From Natrinema limicola JCM 13563 (GTDB taxonomy: Archaea > Halobacteriota > Halobacteria > Halobacteriales > Natrialbaceae): a stretch of DNA of 64,000 bases. The translations under genes and the position numbers were made by a program. Under the pieces are notes generated by a model. The model ran no database searches and was not told the origin of the DNA. It was given only the letters and a program-made list of their open reading frames with translations. The first letter of the stretch is position 1; each line of letters starts with the position of its first letter. Location of the stretch: assembly GCF_000337475.1 (NCBI RefSeq), contig NZ_AOIT01000021.1:44664-108663 (forward strand). Direction: 5' to 3'. Shown one piece after another: positions 19,886 through 28,653 of this stretch.

Positions 19886-20638
19886 TCAGCGACCGGCCGC
19901 GATCGTCTCGTCCCACTCGAGTGAGTCGTCGGCGACGAACGCGGTCGCGAGGGTCGCTTCAGCCCGCCGGAGCCGGTAAGAGAGCGTCGAGCGTGGTACG
20001 TCCAGTTTCTCGGCGAGTTCGGAGAGGTCGGTCCGCCGTGGAGTCTCGTAGTAGCCGTATTCGACGGCGGCTTGCAGCGCTGCCCGCTGTTCGGCCGGCA
20101 GCGATTTGTCCGCGTCGTCTTCTTCGCGATCCGGGTCGAGATCGGTCAGCCGGAGTATCTCCATGCCGGCACACTCCCCAACTTCGTCGCCGAGCGCGTC
20201 GAAGAAGTCTCCGACCGGCGCGTCGCGCCCGAGAACGATCCGCCAGCGGTAGCGCCGTCCTTCCCGGTAGGTCTCGAAGAGCAGCCCCTCGCCGAGATAC
20301 TCGAGTGCGAGGTGGGGAACCGACGTGCAGACATCCGTCCGATCCCAGTAGGTGTAGACGACGAGTTCGTCGCTCGAGCGATCGAGGGGTTGCGTCTCAC
20401 AGTCGGCCCCGCAATCGTCCCTGACCAGACAGTCCGCACAGTAGGTCGGCTCGCGGTAGGCCGACTCGAGTGCCTCGATCCCCGCCTGCGAGCCGGTCGC
20501 GTGATCGACCCGCCAGAGGCTCTCCGATGTGACGTGACAGGCAAGCGACCGCACCGTCGTCTCCGGGTTGGCCTCGAGGACGTCTGCCACCGGGTTCGTG
20601 CCTGGATCGTACTCGAGGGCGAAGACGAACTCTCTCAT
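19886..20638 (-). CDS. HTH_10 (Bat-type) regulator with cysteine-rich sensor domain
   Basis: The 250-residue regulator ends in a haloarchaeal HTH_10 domain (ALQAAVEYGYYETPRRTDLSELAEKLDVPRSTLSYRLRRAE; the last 60 residues). Its N-terminal two thirds carry a compact cysteine group C67, C70, C76 and C80 (YCADC...DDCGADC) plus C34. This layout suits a metal or redox sensor. It lies 71 bp upstream of, and on the same strand as, the P1B ATPase, so the most economical reading is a metal-responsive activator or repressor of that pump. The inducing metal is not known. Confidence 0.85.
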   Translation of the reverse strand: MREFVFALEYDPGTNPVADVLEANPETTVRSLACHVTSESLWRVDHATGSQAGIEALESAYREPTYCADCLVRDDCGADCETQPLDRSSDELVVYTYWDRTDVCTSVPHLALEYLGEGLLFETYREGRRYRWRIVLGRDAPVGDFFDALGDEVGECAGMEILRLTDLDPDREEDDADKSLPAEQRAALQAAVEYGYYETPRRTDLSELAEKLDVPRSTLSYRLRRAEATLATAFVADDSLEWDETIAAGR

Positions 20639-20731
20639 TACGCGACGATAGGAGTCGACGCGACAAAGGGCTGCTGGCGAGGGATGGCAGTGGCCGAGAG
20701 CGGGGCTCGATCGACGTGGGCTGGTCCGATT

Positions 20732-21922
20732 TTAGTCGAGTAGCTCCCGCGCGATGATGTTCTTCTGGATCTCGGTGGTGCCCTCGTAGATCTGGGTGAT
20801 CTTCGAGTCGCGGTAGAACCGTTCGACGGGGAAGTCGTTGACGTAGCCGGCCCCGCCATGGATCTGGACGGCCTCGTCGGCGACGTCGACGGCGACGCGG
20901 GAGGCGTACTCCTTGGCCATCGAGGCAAGTTTGGTGATGTCGTTGCCCTGGTCGACGTTCCAGGCAGCCTTGTAGGTCAGGTTACGTGCAGCCTCGGTCT
21001 TCGTGGCCATGTCGGCGAGCTTGTGCTGGATGGCCTGGAACTCCGAAATCGACTTGCCGAACTGCTCGCGCTCCTGGGCATACTCGAGGGCGGCCTCGAG
21101 CGCGCCCTTTGCGATGCCAAGTCCCTGTGCGGCGACGCCGGTTCGGGTCTCGTCGAAGAAGTACATCTGTTGCATGAACGCGGCGTCGCGGGTGCCGATG
21201 AGGTTCTCTTCGGGGACGCGGACATCGTCGAGGACGAGTTCGGCGGTATCGGAGGCGCGGATACCCATCTTGCCGGTGATCTTGTCGGCAGAAAAGCCGT
21301 CACGGTCAGCCTCGACGACGAGCTGGCTGAAACCGTTATAGCGTCCCTCGGCGTCGGGATCGGTCTCACAAAGGACGACGAAGAAGTCACCGACCGAACC
21401 GTTCGTGATCCACATCTTGGTGCCGTTGATCACCCATTCGTCGCCGTCTTTCTCCGCGGCTGTGCCGCTCCGTTCCGAGGCGTCTTGCGCCTCGCGCTTC
21501 TCAGCGCGGGTCGACACCGAGGAGACGTCCGAGCCGGTGTCGGGTTCGGAAATCGCCGCGCCGGAGATCTTCTCGCCGGCCGCGACCGGCTCCAAGAAGC
21601 GTTCCTTCTGATCTTCGGTCCCGAACTCGCGGATGGCCTCGGTCCCGAACGAACAGGCCATGATCGAGAGCGCGATGCCCGGATCGTGCGAGAACAGTTC
21701 CTCGGCGATGATGACCGACTCGAGCGTTGAGTAGCCGGCCCCCCCGTATTCGATGGGAATCGAGGCACCCACCAGTCCCATCTCGGCGGCCTCGTCGACG
21801 ATGTCGTGTGGAAACGTCTCCGCAGTGTCGTACTTCTCGGCGTTAGGCACGATCTCGTTTTCGGCGAACCGGCGGACTTCGTCGCGGATCTGCTGGTGTT
21901 CCTCAGTGAGCCCGAATTCCAT
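20732..21922 (-). CDS. Acyl-CoA dehydrogenase
   Basis: The 396-residue FAD enzyme starts beta-oxidation by forming the trans-2-enoyl-CoA. Family motifs are AISEPDTGSDVSS, WITNGSVGDFFVV, REQFGKSISEFQAIQHKLADM and QIHGGAGYVNDFPVERFYRDSK, with the catalytic base Glu in IYEGTTEIQ. A 16-residue insertion (about residues 143-158, coded near 21449-21496) splits the STRAEK...DGDEW strand and is absent from the second acyl-CoA dehydrogenase at 25-26 kb. A TTTATC TATA box 23-28 bases before the ATG fits a leaderless start. It is divergent from the fused beta-oxidation gene at 22038. Confidence 0.94.
   Translation of the reverse strand: MEFGLTEEHQQIRDEVRRFAENEIVPNAEKYDTAETFPHDIVDEAAEMGLVGASIPIEYGGAGYSTLESVIIAEELFSHDPGIALSIMACSFGTEAIREFGTEDQKERFLEPVAAGEKISGAAISEPDTGSDVSSVSTRAEKREAQDASERSGTAAEKDGDEWVINGTKMWITNGSVGDFFVVLCETDPDAEGRYNGFSQLVVEADRDGFSADKITGKMGIRASDTAELVLDDVRVPEENLIGTRDAAFMQQMYFFDETRTGVAAQGLGIAKGALEAALEYAQEREQFGKSISEFQAIQHKLADMATKTEAARNLTYKAAWNVDQGNDITKLASMAKEYASRVAVDVADEAVQIHGGAGYVNDFPVERFYRDSKITQIYEGTTEIQKNIIARELLD
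21449..21496 (-). repeat. In-frame hairpin-rich insertion within the acyl-CoA dehydrogenase gene
   Basis: Two adjacent inverted repeats are present, GCGGC/GCCGC (21456-21468) and GAGGCG/CGCCTC (21477-21493). They code for about 16 Arg/Glu/Ala/Ser residues placed inside a conserved strand of the FAD domain. The paralogue at 24921-26072 reads straight through the same point. Confidence 0.5.
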
Positions 21923-21944
21923 GGGATACTGTTACATGCCACCC

Positions 21945-21950
21945 GATAAA
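21945..21950 (-). promoter_or_regulatory. TATA box of the acyl-CoA dehydrogenase gene
   Basis: TTTATC on the minus strand lies 23-28 bases before the ATG at 21922. The same 115-bp gap must hold the promoter of the divergent gene at 22038, for which the box is less clear. Confidence 0.5.
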
Positions 21951-22037
21951 GGGTTTTGTAACCTGAAGTAAACTAAACAAGAGTTTCTAATTCTGACGGG
22001 GGAAACGTTGAAACGACTTCACATAGGACTACTGGTC

Positions 22038-24026
22038 ATGGAGCTCGAGGATATCAACACCATCGCAGTTCTGGGAGCAGGCAACATGGGTCATGGAATC
22101 GCGGAAGTCGCCGCCATCGCGGGCTACGACGTACGGATGCGCGACATCAAAGACGAGTTCGTCCAGAACGGTTACGAGCAGCTCGAGTGGTCGCTGGGCA
22201 AGCTCGCCGAAAACGACCAGCTCACCGAAGAAGCGGCCGACGCAGCCTTAGAGCGCGTCACGCCGCTGGTCGACATGGAGGAAGCTGTCGCCGATGCCGA
22301 TGTCGTCATCGAGGCCGTCCCCGAACAGATGGAGATCAAAACGGACGTCTACACTGATCTCGAGGGGGTTGCTCCCGACCGGGCGATCTTCGCGACGAAC
22401 ACCTCGAGTCTCTCGATTACGGACCTCTCGGAAGTCACCGAACGGCCCGAACGGTTCTGTGGGATGCACTTTTTCAATCCGCCGATCCGGATGGATCTCG
22501 TCGAGGTCATCTCCGGGGCACACACCGCAGACGAGACGCTCGACGTCGTCGAGGATCTCGCCGAAGACCTCGGGAAGACCCCCGTGCGTGTCCGCAAGGA
22601 CGTGCCTGGGTTCATCGTCAACCGCATCCTCGTGCCGCTGATGAACGAGGCCGCGTGGCTCGTCGAGGACGACGTCGCCACGATCGAAGAAGTCGACGCG
22701 ACGACGAAGTTCGACATCGGGCTGCCGATGGGGAGTTTCGAACTCGCAGACTACGTCGGCATCGACGTCGGCTACCACGTCCTCGAGTACATGCACGAGG
22801 TTGCGGGCGAGCGCTACGAGCCGTGCCCGCTGCTTGAATCCAAGGTCGAAAGCGAGGCGTTCGGCCAGAAGTCCGGGAAAGGCTTCTACGACTACGAGGA
22901 CGGCGACGGTGCGGACATCTCGATGGACGAGGAGCTGTTCAGCGAGACCGTCAAGGAGCGCCTGCTCGCCGTCGTCGCGAACGAAGTTGCCTATCTCGTC
23001 GGTGCGGACGTCGCGTCGCCCGACGAGATCGACACCGCAGTCAAACTCGGCGGGCGCTGGCCGAACGGGCCCGCGAAATTCGCCGACGAATACGGCGTCG
23101 AAACGCTCGCCGACGCGCTCGAGGATGCCTACGAGGAAACGGACCATCCCCGATACGAGCCGTTCGACTATCTCGCCACCGTCGCCGAAGAAGGTGGCTT
23201 CTACGACGATGTGAGCGCGGGCGAAACGGACGGAACGCCGGACTTCGAGGCGATCGAGCTGACCTATCCCAGAGACGGGGTTGCACAGATCGAACTCGAC
23301 CGGCCCCAGCAGATGAACTCCATCAGCATCGCGCTCGTCGAGGAACTCGACACCGCACTCGACCTCGTCGATGACGACGACAGCGTTCGCGCACTCCTGC
23401 TGACAGGGGCCGGCTCGAAGGCGTTCTCGGCGGGCGCAGACTTCATGAGTATCGCCGGCAGCGGTACCGACCCCTACGAGGCGATCGAACTCTCGAAGGA
23501 CGGCCAGGAGACGTTTGGCCGCCTCGAGGAACTCGAGTTGCCGGTCGTCGCCGCCATCGACGGCTACTGTCTCGGCGGCGGAATGGAGCTTGCGACGTGT
23601 GCCGACATCCGGATCGCGACCTCGCGCTCGGAGTTCGGCCAACCCGAATTCAACCTCGGCTTGCTCCCGGGCTGGGGTGGCACCCAGCGTCTGCAGCGTA
23701 TCGTCGGTATGGGCCGTGCAAAGGAAATCATCTTCACCGCAGAGCGGTTCCCTGCCGAGACAATGGCGGAGTTCGGGTTCGTCAACGAGGTCGTCGAACC
23801 CACCGAGTTCGAGACGGCCGCACACGACTACGCCGAGAAGCTCGCCGGTGGCCCGCCGCTTGCGATGCGCTATACGAAACGGGCGATGCACAAAGGCTGG
23901 GACAACCACGAGGCCGGACTCGAGATCGAATCGCTGGGCTTTGGCCACGTCGTCAACTCCGAGGACGTTCACGAGGGCATCAACGCCTTCTTCGGTGACG
24001 ACGAACCCGAGTTCGAAGGACGATAA
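22038..24026 (+). CDS. 3-hydroxyacyl-CoA dehydrogenase/enoyl-CoA hydratase fusion
   Basis: The 662-residue bifunctional beta-oxidation protein. Residues 1-285 are the NAD-binding hydroxyacyl-CoA dehydrogenase (VLGAGNMGHGIAEVAAIAGYDV; CGMHFFNPPIRMDLVEVI), followed by a C-terminal dehydrogenase helical region to about 395. Residues about 405-662 are a crotonase-fold hydratase (FSAGADFMSI; GYCLGGGMELATCADIRIA; GLLPGWGGTQRLQRIVG). The dehydrogenase-first order is opposite to bacterial FadB and like the crotonyl-CoA hydratase/hydroxybutyryl-CoA dehydrogenase of Sulfolobales. The ATG at 22038 was chosen because the Rossmann strand begins about 10 residues later. Confidence 0.95.
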   Translation: MELEDINTIAVLGAGNMGHGIAEVAAIAGYDVRMRDIKDEFVQNGYEQLEWSLGKLAENDQLTEEAADAALERVTPLVDMEEAVADADVVIEAVPEQMEIKTDVYTDLEGVAPDRAIFATNTSSLSITDLSEVTERPERFCGMHFFNPPIRMDLVEVISGAHTADETLDVVEDLAEDLGKTPVRVRKDVPGFIVNRILVPLMNEAAWLVEDDVATIEEVDATTKFDIGLPMGSFELADYVGIDVGYHVLEYMHEVAGERYEPCPLLESKVESEAFGQKSGKGFYDYEDGDGADISMDEELFSETVKERLLAVVANEVAYLVGADVASPDEIDTAVKLGGRWPNGPAKFADEYGVETLADALEDAYEETDHPRYEPFDYLATVAEEGGFYDDVSAGETDGTPDFEAIELTYPRDGVAQIELDRPQQMNSISIALVEELDTALDLVDDDDSVRALLLTGAGSKAFSAGADFMSIAGSGTDPYEAIELSKDGQETFGRLEELELPVVAAIDGYCLGGGMELATCADIRIATSRSEFGQPEFNLGLLPGWGGTQRLQRIVGMGRAKEIIFTAERFPAETMAEFGFVNEVVEPTEFETAAHDYAEKLAGGPPLAMRYTKRAMHKGWDNHEAGLEIESLGFGHVVNSEDVHEGINAFFGDDEPEFEGR

Positions 24027-24194
24027 TTTCGGCCTCGCTGCCGGCTGCGAGTCGACCTACCGGTGGTATCCGGTCGTGGATCAGCCTGACTGTCGAGGAA
24101 GCGGTCGGACCATCCGCTCGGCAGTGAAATGGTCGCGAGATTTATCACCCAGAGGTACCATTGGTGATGCGTGGCTGTAACCGATGATGAGAAC

Positions 24195-24201
24195 GGAGGG
24201 G
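24195..24201 (+). promoter_or_regulatory. Shine-Dalgarno site of the HalX gene
   Basis: GGAGGGG lies 7 bases before the ATG at 24209, with a TATA-like TTTATC at 24141-24146. Most genes here look leaderless, so this one is probably translated by a different route. Confidence 0.45.
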
Positions 24202-24208
24202 TTACTTA

Positions 24209-24781
24209 ATGACTGACGGGATCGAGGTGCTCGTCGTCGACGATGAGGCCCGACTCGCCGACCTGTTTGCTGCATGGCTCCAGAGCGACTGGACGGTCGA
24301 GACGGCCTACGATGGCGAGGAAGCGCTCGCAGCGATGGCCGACTCCGTCGAGGTCGTCCTGCTCGACCGGCGGATGCCCGGACTCTCCGGCGACGCCGTC
24401 CTCGAGCGAATCCGCGAGCAGGGATACGATTCGCGGGTCGTCATGGTAACGGCGGTCGACCCGGACTTCGATATCATCGAGTTGGGCTTTGACGACTACC
24501 TCGTCAAGCCGGTCTCGAAGGACGACCTCCTCGAGATGGTCGACGACGTCGTCGCCCGCTCGGAGTACGAGGCGGATATTCAGGAGTACTACGCACTCGT
24601 GTCGAAGAAGGCGCTGCTGGAGTCGGAGAAGACCGACCGCGAACTCGCGACCAACGAGGAGTACCAGGACCTCTGTGACCGCGTCGACGAACTCGAGGCG
24701 CGCGTCGACGAGAGGGTCGCCGAGATGACCACGCACGACGAGTTCGTCGGCGCGTTTCAGGACTTGCAGTCCGGCGAGTAG
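24209..24781 (+). CDS. HalX-type response regulator
   Basis: The 190-residue protein has a receiver domain (residues 3-118) with the acidic pair D11/D12, phospho-acceptor D53 in VLLDRRMPG and Lys in DYLVKPVS, followed by the alpha-helical HalX domain (EADIQEYYALVSKKALLESEKT) typical of haloarchaea. There is no DNA-binding domain, so it may act on a protein partner. No histidine kinase is adjacent. Unusually for this window it appears to have a leader: TTTATC at 24141 predicts a start near 24170, and GGAGGGG at 24195-24201 is a good ribosome site 7 bases before the ATG. Confidence 0.88.
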   Translation: MTDGIEVLVVDDEARLADLFAAWLQSDWTVETAYDGEEALAAMADSVEVVLLDRRMPGLSGDAVLERIREQGYDSRVVMVTAVDPDFDIIELGFDDYLVKPVSKDDLLEMVDDVVARSEYEADIQEYYALVSKKALLESEKTDRELATNEEYQDLCDRVDELEARVDERVAEMTTHDEFVGAFQDLQSGE

Positions 24782-24920
24782 CCGTCAATTTCGAACTCGA
24801 ATCGGGCCCGCCCCCTCCATCCTCGCGTTCGGCTGCGGTGGCTGCTGCTCTCTTTCCGGTAGCGACGTCGTTGATAGGAGCGGACGAAGACGGCCTCGCT
24901 ATGACCGCGGACGGACGACA

Positions 24921-26072
24921 TCAAGGTGCCTGCCGATAGATCAGATTGCGCTGGATTTCGTTTGCGCCCTCGTAGATGACCGGGACCCGCGCGTCGCGGT
25001 AGACGCGGGCGATCCGGCGCTCGTCCAGGATGGATCGGCCGCCGTGGAACTGCATGGCCTGCTCGGCGATGTCGACAGCTGTTTCGGTCGCTTTCGTCTT
25101 CGCCATTGCTGCCCAGTAGCCCGCGCGGTCCCTGTTTGCGACGTGCTCGCAGGCACGCCATGTGAGCGTCCGGGCGCTCTCGAACTCGAGGAGCATCTCC
25201 GCGAGACCGTGCTGGACCGACTGGAAGTCGCTGATCGTCCGGCCGAACTCCTCGCGGTCGTGAGTAAACTCCCAGGCTTCCTCGATGGCGGCCGCAGCGA
25301 GACCGAGACCGTGGCCGGCGACGGCGATGCGGCCGTGATTGAAAAAGTCCGCGAGCAGCATGAAGCCGGCCCCCTCCGCGCCGATCAGGTTCGCTGCGGG
25401 AATCCGGCAGTCGTCGAACTCGATGTGGGCCTGCTTGGAGGCACGCATCGCCATCTTTTCGGGAATGTGCTCGGCGTCGTAGCCATCCGTGTCGGTCGGG
25501 ACGATGAACAGCGAGTGGTTCCCGTAGGGATTGTCCTCATCATCGCCGGTACGGGCATAGACGGTAATCCAGTCTGCTTCGACGCCGTTGCCGACCCAGT
25601 ACTTCTCGCCGTTGATGACGTACTCGTCGCCGTCCCGTTCAGCCCGGGTCTGCATCCCTGCGAGATCACTCCCGGTGTCAGGCTCCGAGACTGCCAGTCC
25701 AGAGCGCTGCTTGCCTTCCGCGACCGGTCGAATGTACTCCTCGCACTGCTCGTCGGTGCCGTGCTCGGCGGTGATCTCACAGCCGAAACTCGCCAACTGT
25801 AGCGTCAGGGCGATTCCCGCGTCGGCTCGGTAGAACTCCTCCGTGAGCGCGAGCAACTGCGCCAGATCGAATCCGCGTCCGCCCCACTCCTCGGGAATGT
25901 CCTGTGCCACGAGACCGGCATCCCGACCCGCCTCGAGGATTTCCTCGGGATACTCGCCGGCCTGAAAGTACTCCTGGGCGTTCGGTTCGATGTGGTCGCG
26001 TGCGAACGTGCGGGCCTCGGCTTTGATCTCGCGTGCGTGGTCCGGAACGAGCTGCTCGTCGAGTAGGTCCAT
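24921..26072 (-). CDS. Acyl-CoA dehydrogenase (second)
   Basis: The 383-residue FAD enzyme is homologous to the one at 20.7 kb but clearly diverged. It shows LAVSEPDTGSDLAGM, REEFGRTISDFQSVQHGLAEM, QFHGGRSILDERRIARVYRDAR and the catalytic Glu in IYEGANEIQRNLI. Its substrate class is unknown; the different C-terminal helix and active-site surroundings suggest a different acyl chain. A TATTTTC box about 22-29 bases before the ATG at 26072 supports the start. It is the last gene of a minus-strand series (creatininase, NikR, cupin, this gene), each with its own promoter-like box. Confidence 0.93.
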   Translation of the reverse strand: MDLLDEQLVPDHAREIKAEARTFARDHIEPNAQEYFQAGEYPEEILEAGRDAGLVAQDIPEEWGGRGFDLAQLLALTEEFYRADAGIALTLQLASFGCEITAEHGTDEQCEEYIRPVAEGKQRSGLAVSEPDTGSDLAGMQTRAERDGDEYVINGEKYWVGNGVEADWITVYARTGDDEDNPYGNHSLFIVPTDTDGYDAEHIPEKMAMRASKQAHIEFDDCRIPAANLIGAEGAGFMLLADFFNHGRIAVAGHGLGLAAAAIEEAWEFTHDREEFGRTISDFQSVQHGLAEMLLEFESARTLTWRACEHVANRDRAGYWAAMAKTKATETAVDIAEQAMQFHGGRSILDERRIARVYRDARVPVIYEGANEIQRNLIYRQAP

Positions 26073-26147
26073 ACCATGTTGAACGCCCCCATGGTGAAAA
26101 TAACCACGGGCGAACAGTGCAATCCGTGCTGGGGACCGTCGGGAGCG

Positions 26148-26525
26148 CTAGCCGGCGAATCCCGACAGCAGCCACTCGTTGTCGTCACCCTCCTCGTCCA
26201 CGATACTCGGGGCGCTGACGAGCACGAACGCGCTCTCGTCGTCACCGTTGCGGATCTGGCGCGTCGATTCAGGCGGGATCCAGAGTGCGTCGCCGGCCTC
26301 CATGTCGACCGGCTCGTCGTCGACGACGACCGTCGCCTCACCCTCGATAAGCACGTAGACTTCTTCGTGGCCGTTGGCCGTGTGATCGTGGGGTTTGCTC
26401 TTCCAGTCCGGATCACAGCGAGCGATCGTTACCCCGACCTGCTCGGTCTCGAGCGGATCGCTGAGAAAATGCATCGCACTCGAGACCTGCTCGACGTCCT
26501 CGTAGTTGACCTTCCGGTATGTCAT
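26148..26525 (-). CDS. Cupin-domain protein
   Basis: The 125-residue single-domain cupin has metal-binding motif 1 in PHDHTANGHEEVYVLIEGEA (His, His, Glu) and motif 2 as PVDMEAGDALWIPPESTRQI. The second motif lacks the usual PxxxxH histidine at its end, so metal binding may be weaker or differ. Small stand-alone cupins are often isomerases, dioxygenase-like or regulatory, and no function can be assigned. It lies 130 bp downstream of nikR on the same strand. Confidence 0.82.
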   Translation of the reverse strand: MTYRKVNYEDVEQVSSAMHFLSDPLETEQVGVTIARCDPDWKSKPHDHTANGHEEVYVLIEGEATVVVDDEPVDMEAGDALWIPPESTRQIRNGDDESAFVLVSAPSIVDEEGDDNEWLLSGFAG

Positions 26526-26654
26526 ATTTCCTCATTCGCGGGGGCGACAGTAAAACTATACTGTTGGCCACCACGGCTCACACAGACCGCACTCGAGTCG
26601 GGATCAGGTGTTCACGGGCTGGTGGCCAATAGGATACGCGTTCATTGCGCGGCG

Positions 26655-27080
26655 CTAGTCCTGTGCGATCGGATCGAAGCTGTCGACCGGGATGACCGAG
26701 TAGTCGACGGTCAGCGCGTCTTTGGTCGCCCGGATCTTCCCGACGAACGTCGAAATGTCCTCGAGTTCGCCCTCGAGGACGAACAGTTCCATGCAGTAGT
26801 GATCGCCGACGTGGCTGTGGAAATTCGACGCGACGAGGTCCTCGTGTTCGTGACGCAGGTGCATCATCCGTTCTTCGACCTTCGTCGTTTCGTAATCGAA
26901 CAAGACCGTAACGATGCCCATCAGATCGCGGTCCTCGAGTCGGGTGTCCTCGAACTCGCCCAGCAGGTTCCGCGAAGCTTCCCTGACGACTTCGCTCCGG
27001 CCGGTGTAGCCGTGCTCGTCGGCGAACTGATCGAGTCGCTCTAAGAGTTCGTCCGGCATCGAGACGCTGACGACTGCCAT
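26655..27080 (-). CDS. nikR: Nickel-responsive ribbon-helix-helix regulator
   Basis: The 141-residue NikR has an N-terminal ribbon-helix-helix DNA-binding domain ([33 protein letters not shown]) and a C-terminal ACT-like metal domain. The high-affinity nickel ligands are all present at the E. coli spacing: H77, H88, H90 and C96. It should repress nickel uptake genes when nickel is bound, but no nickel transporter is in the window. The ATG at 27080 was chosen over an upstream frame because a CTTAATA box about 20-28 bases before it predicts a leaderless message. Confidence 0.93.
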   Translation of the reverse strand: MAVVSVSMPDELLERLDQFADEHGYTGRSEVVREASRNLLGEFEDTRLEDRDLMGIVTVLFDYETTKVEERMMHLRHEHEDLVASNFHSHVGDHYCMELFVLEGELEDISTFVGKIRATKDALTVDYSVIPVDSFDPIAQD

Positions 27081-27142
27081 ATAATAAACTAACCGCCATG
27101 AACTATTAAGGATTATCATCACAGCTCGAGCCGACGATCGGC

Positions 27143-27913
27143 CTACACGTGGTCTGCAGGGAGCAGATCATCGAACGCCTGTTCTGCGAGCCACTCACAG
27201 AGCTGTACGAGCTGGTCGCTGGCTGCCTCGAACAGCTGAGCGCCTTTTTCGGCCGTCGCGTCCGTCTGGTCGCCGAACACGCCGTTGTCGCTGTTGTCGA
27301 TCGCGTCGTAGAACGTTCGCGAGCCGTGTTTGACCGTTCCGGCCGCCTCGACGCTTGGCACACCGGTGTCCCGGGCTTCCTCGAGACGCTCGTCGTGGAC
27401 CAGCTCCGGCTCGAGGTACTTGATCATCGCCGTCTCTTTCGGCCCGCCGTGCGGACCGTTTTGGGCGAAGAGATCGTCGACCAGTTCCGGAATCGACTCG
27501 TCCCACATCCATTCGATCGCGTAGGCGACTTCCGCTTGCCGAAGACGGGCACCGACCTCTCGCAGATGCTGGACGTTGCCGCCGTGGGCGTTGACGTAGA
27601 TCACGCGGTCGATCCCGTGGGCGGTGAGATTCCGCGTCAGCGACTCCATGTACTGGCGAAACGCCGACGGCTCGACCCACATCGTTCCGTGGAACTGTCG
27701 ATGATGGCCGCTGACGCCGACGTTGATCGTCGGCGTACAGAGATAGCCGGTCCGGTCGGCGGCTTCCCGAGCCAACGCCTCCGCGATCAGGTGGTCTGTT
27801 GCCTCCGGCAAGTGCGGGCCGTGCTGTTCCGTCGAGCCGAGTGGCACGAGCGCGAGCGATTCCGAGTCAAAGTAGGTCTCGAGGTCCGGCCATGCTTCGT
27901 CGGCGAGGTACAT
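27143..27913 (-). CDS. Creatininase-family amidohydrolase (possible ArfB)
   Basis: The 256-residue metal-dependent amidohydrolase has the family ligands E29, H31 and D40 in [14 protein letters not shown], a YVNAHGGN loop and a C-terminal [10 protein letters not shown] segment. In archaea this family includes ArfB, the formamide hydrolase that acts right after GTP cyclohydrolase III (ArfA) in riboflavin and F420 synthesis. ArfA is encoded 6 kb away at 33.4 kb, which makes that role plausible but unproven. The alternative is another amidase of the family. The ATG at 27913 fits the usual family start. Confidence 0.82.
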   Translation of the reverse strand: MYLADEAWPDLETYFDSESLALVPLGSTEQHGPHLPEATDHLIAEALAREAADRTGYLCTPTINVGVSGHHRQFHGTMWVEPSAFRQYMESLTRNLTAHGIDRVIYVNAHGGNVQHLREVGARLRQAEVAYAIEWMWDESIPELVDDLFAQNGPHGGPKETAMIKYLEPELVHDERLEEARDTGVPSVEAAGTVKHGSRTFYDAIDNSDNGVFGDQTDATAEKGAQLFEAASDQLVQLCEWLAEQAFDDLLPADHV

Positions 27914-28203
27914 ACGTACTCTCTCGTGTGGATCATCAATAGCGTAGTGGCAAACCCCAGCACACGAATGCACACCGTCCGGAGACGAGAACGCATGCCA
28001 AAGCGACATCGAGACGATCGCTGGTCGGTCTGGTCGGCTACGAAGAGGTCACGCGTGAACAGTGCCGCTGACGGCTGCCGTCGGAAGACACAACAGCGAC
28101 CCGACGCTGTCCGCTGCCAGTTCGAGCTCTCGGCGATCGGCTCCGTGTGACTGCAGTCAGCCAACAGCTATATATCCCGGCACCGACTCAACCCGGCAAA
28201 GCG

Positions 28204-28653
28204 GTGCACGACGTGATTCCGACACTACCCGATTCGGATCGAACCCTGCTCGCCGCCTCGCTCACCTGTTTCGCCATCGCCGGCGTCGCGAACGCCGCCG
28301 TCGACGGGGTCGAATTAACGCTCGGAGCGACCGCGCTCGCCATCGTCGGCGTCTACGGCGTCGCTCGCTATGCCCAGTCCGTTACACGGCGTACGCTCGC
28401 GCAGACGGCGCTTGGCCTGTGGCTTTCGTTTCTTGGGATCGCCGGCACGCACGCCGTCGGCCTCGAGACGGTCGGTGCCGCCGTGCCGGGACCCGCTGCG
28501 GTGACGGTCGTCGCACTCACTGCGATCACGTGGGCAACGCTGCTTGCAGCCGCCGGCACGACGCTCTTTCTCGGCTTCCGCGAGTACGGCTCGCCGGCCC
28601 CGGCCGACGAACAGGTTATCGACGGCGAGACCTCCGATTACTCGACGCGGTAA
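28204..28653 (+). CDS. Small integral membrane protein, unknown function
   Basis: The 149-residue protein has four predicted membrane helices (about residues 12-30, 37-54, 69-90 and 98-122) and a short charged tail. I do not recognise a family. The GTG at 28204 is proposed as the start because a strong TATA box (TATATATC, 28169-28176) lies 28-35 bases upstream; a second GTG three codons later is also possible. Its 3' end overlaps the convergent methyltransferase gene by 16 bp. Confidence 0.6.
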   Translation: MHDVIPTLPDSDRTLLAASLTCFAIAGVANAAVDGVELTLGATALAIVGVYGVARYAQSVTRRTLAQTALGLWLSFLGIAGTHAVGLETVGAAVPGPAAVTVVALTAITWATLLAAAGTTLFLGFREYGSPAPADEQVIDGETSDYSTR

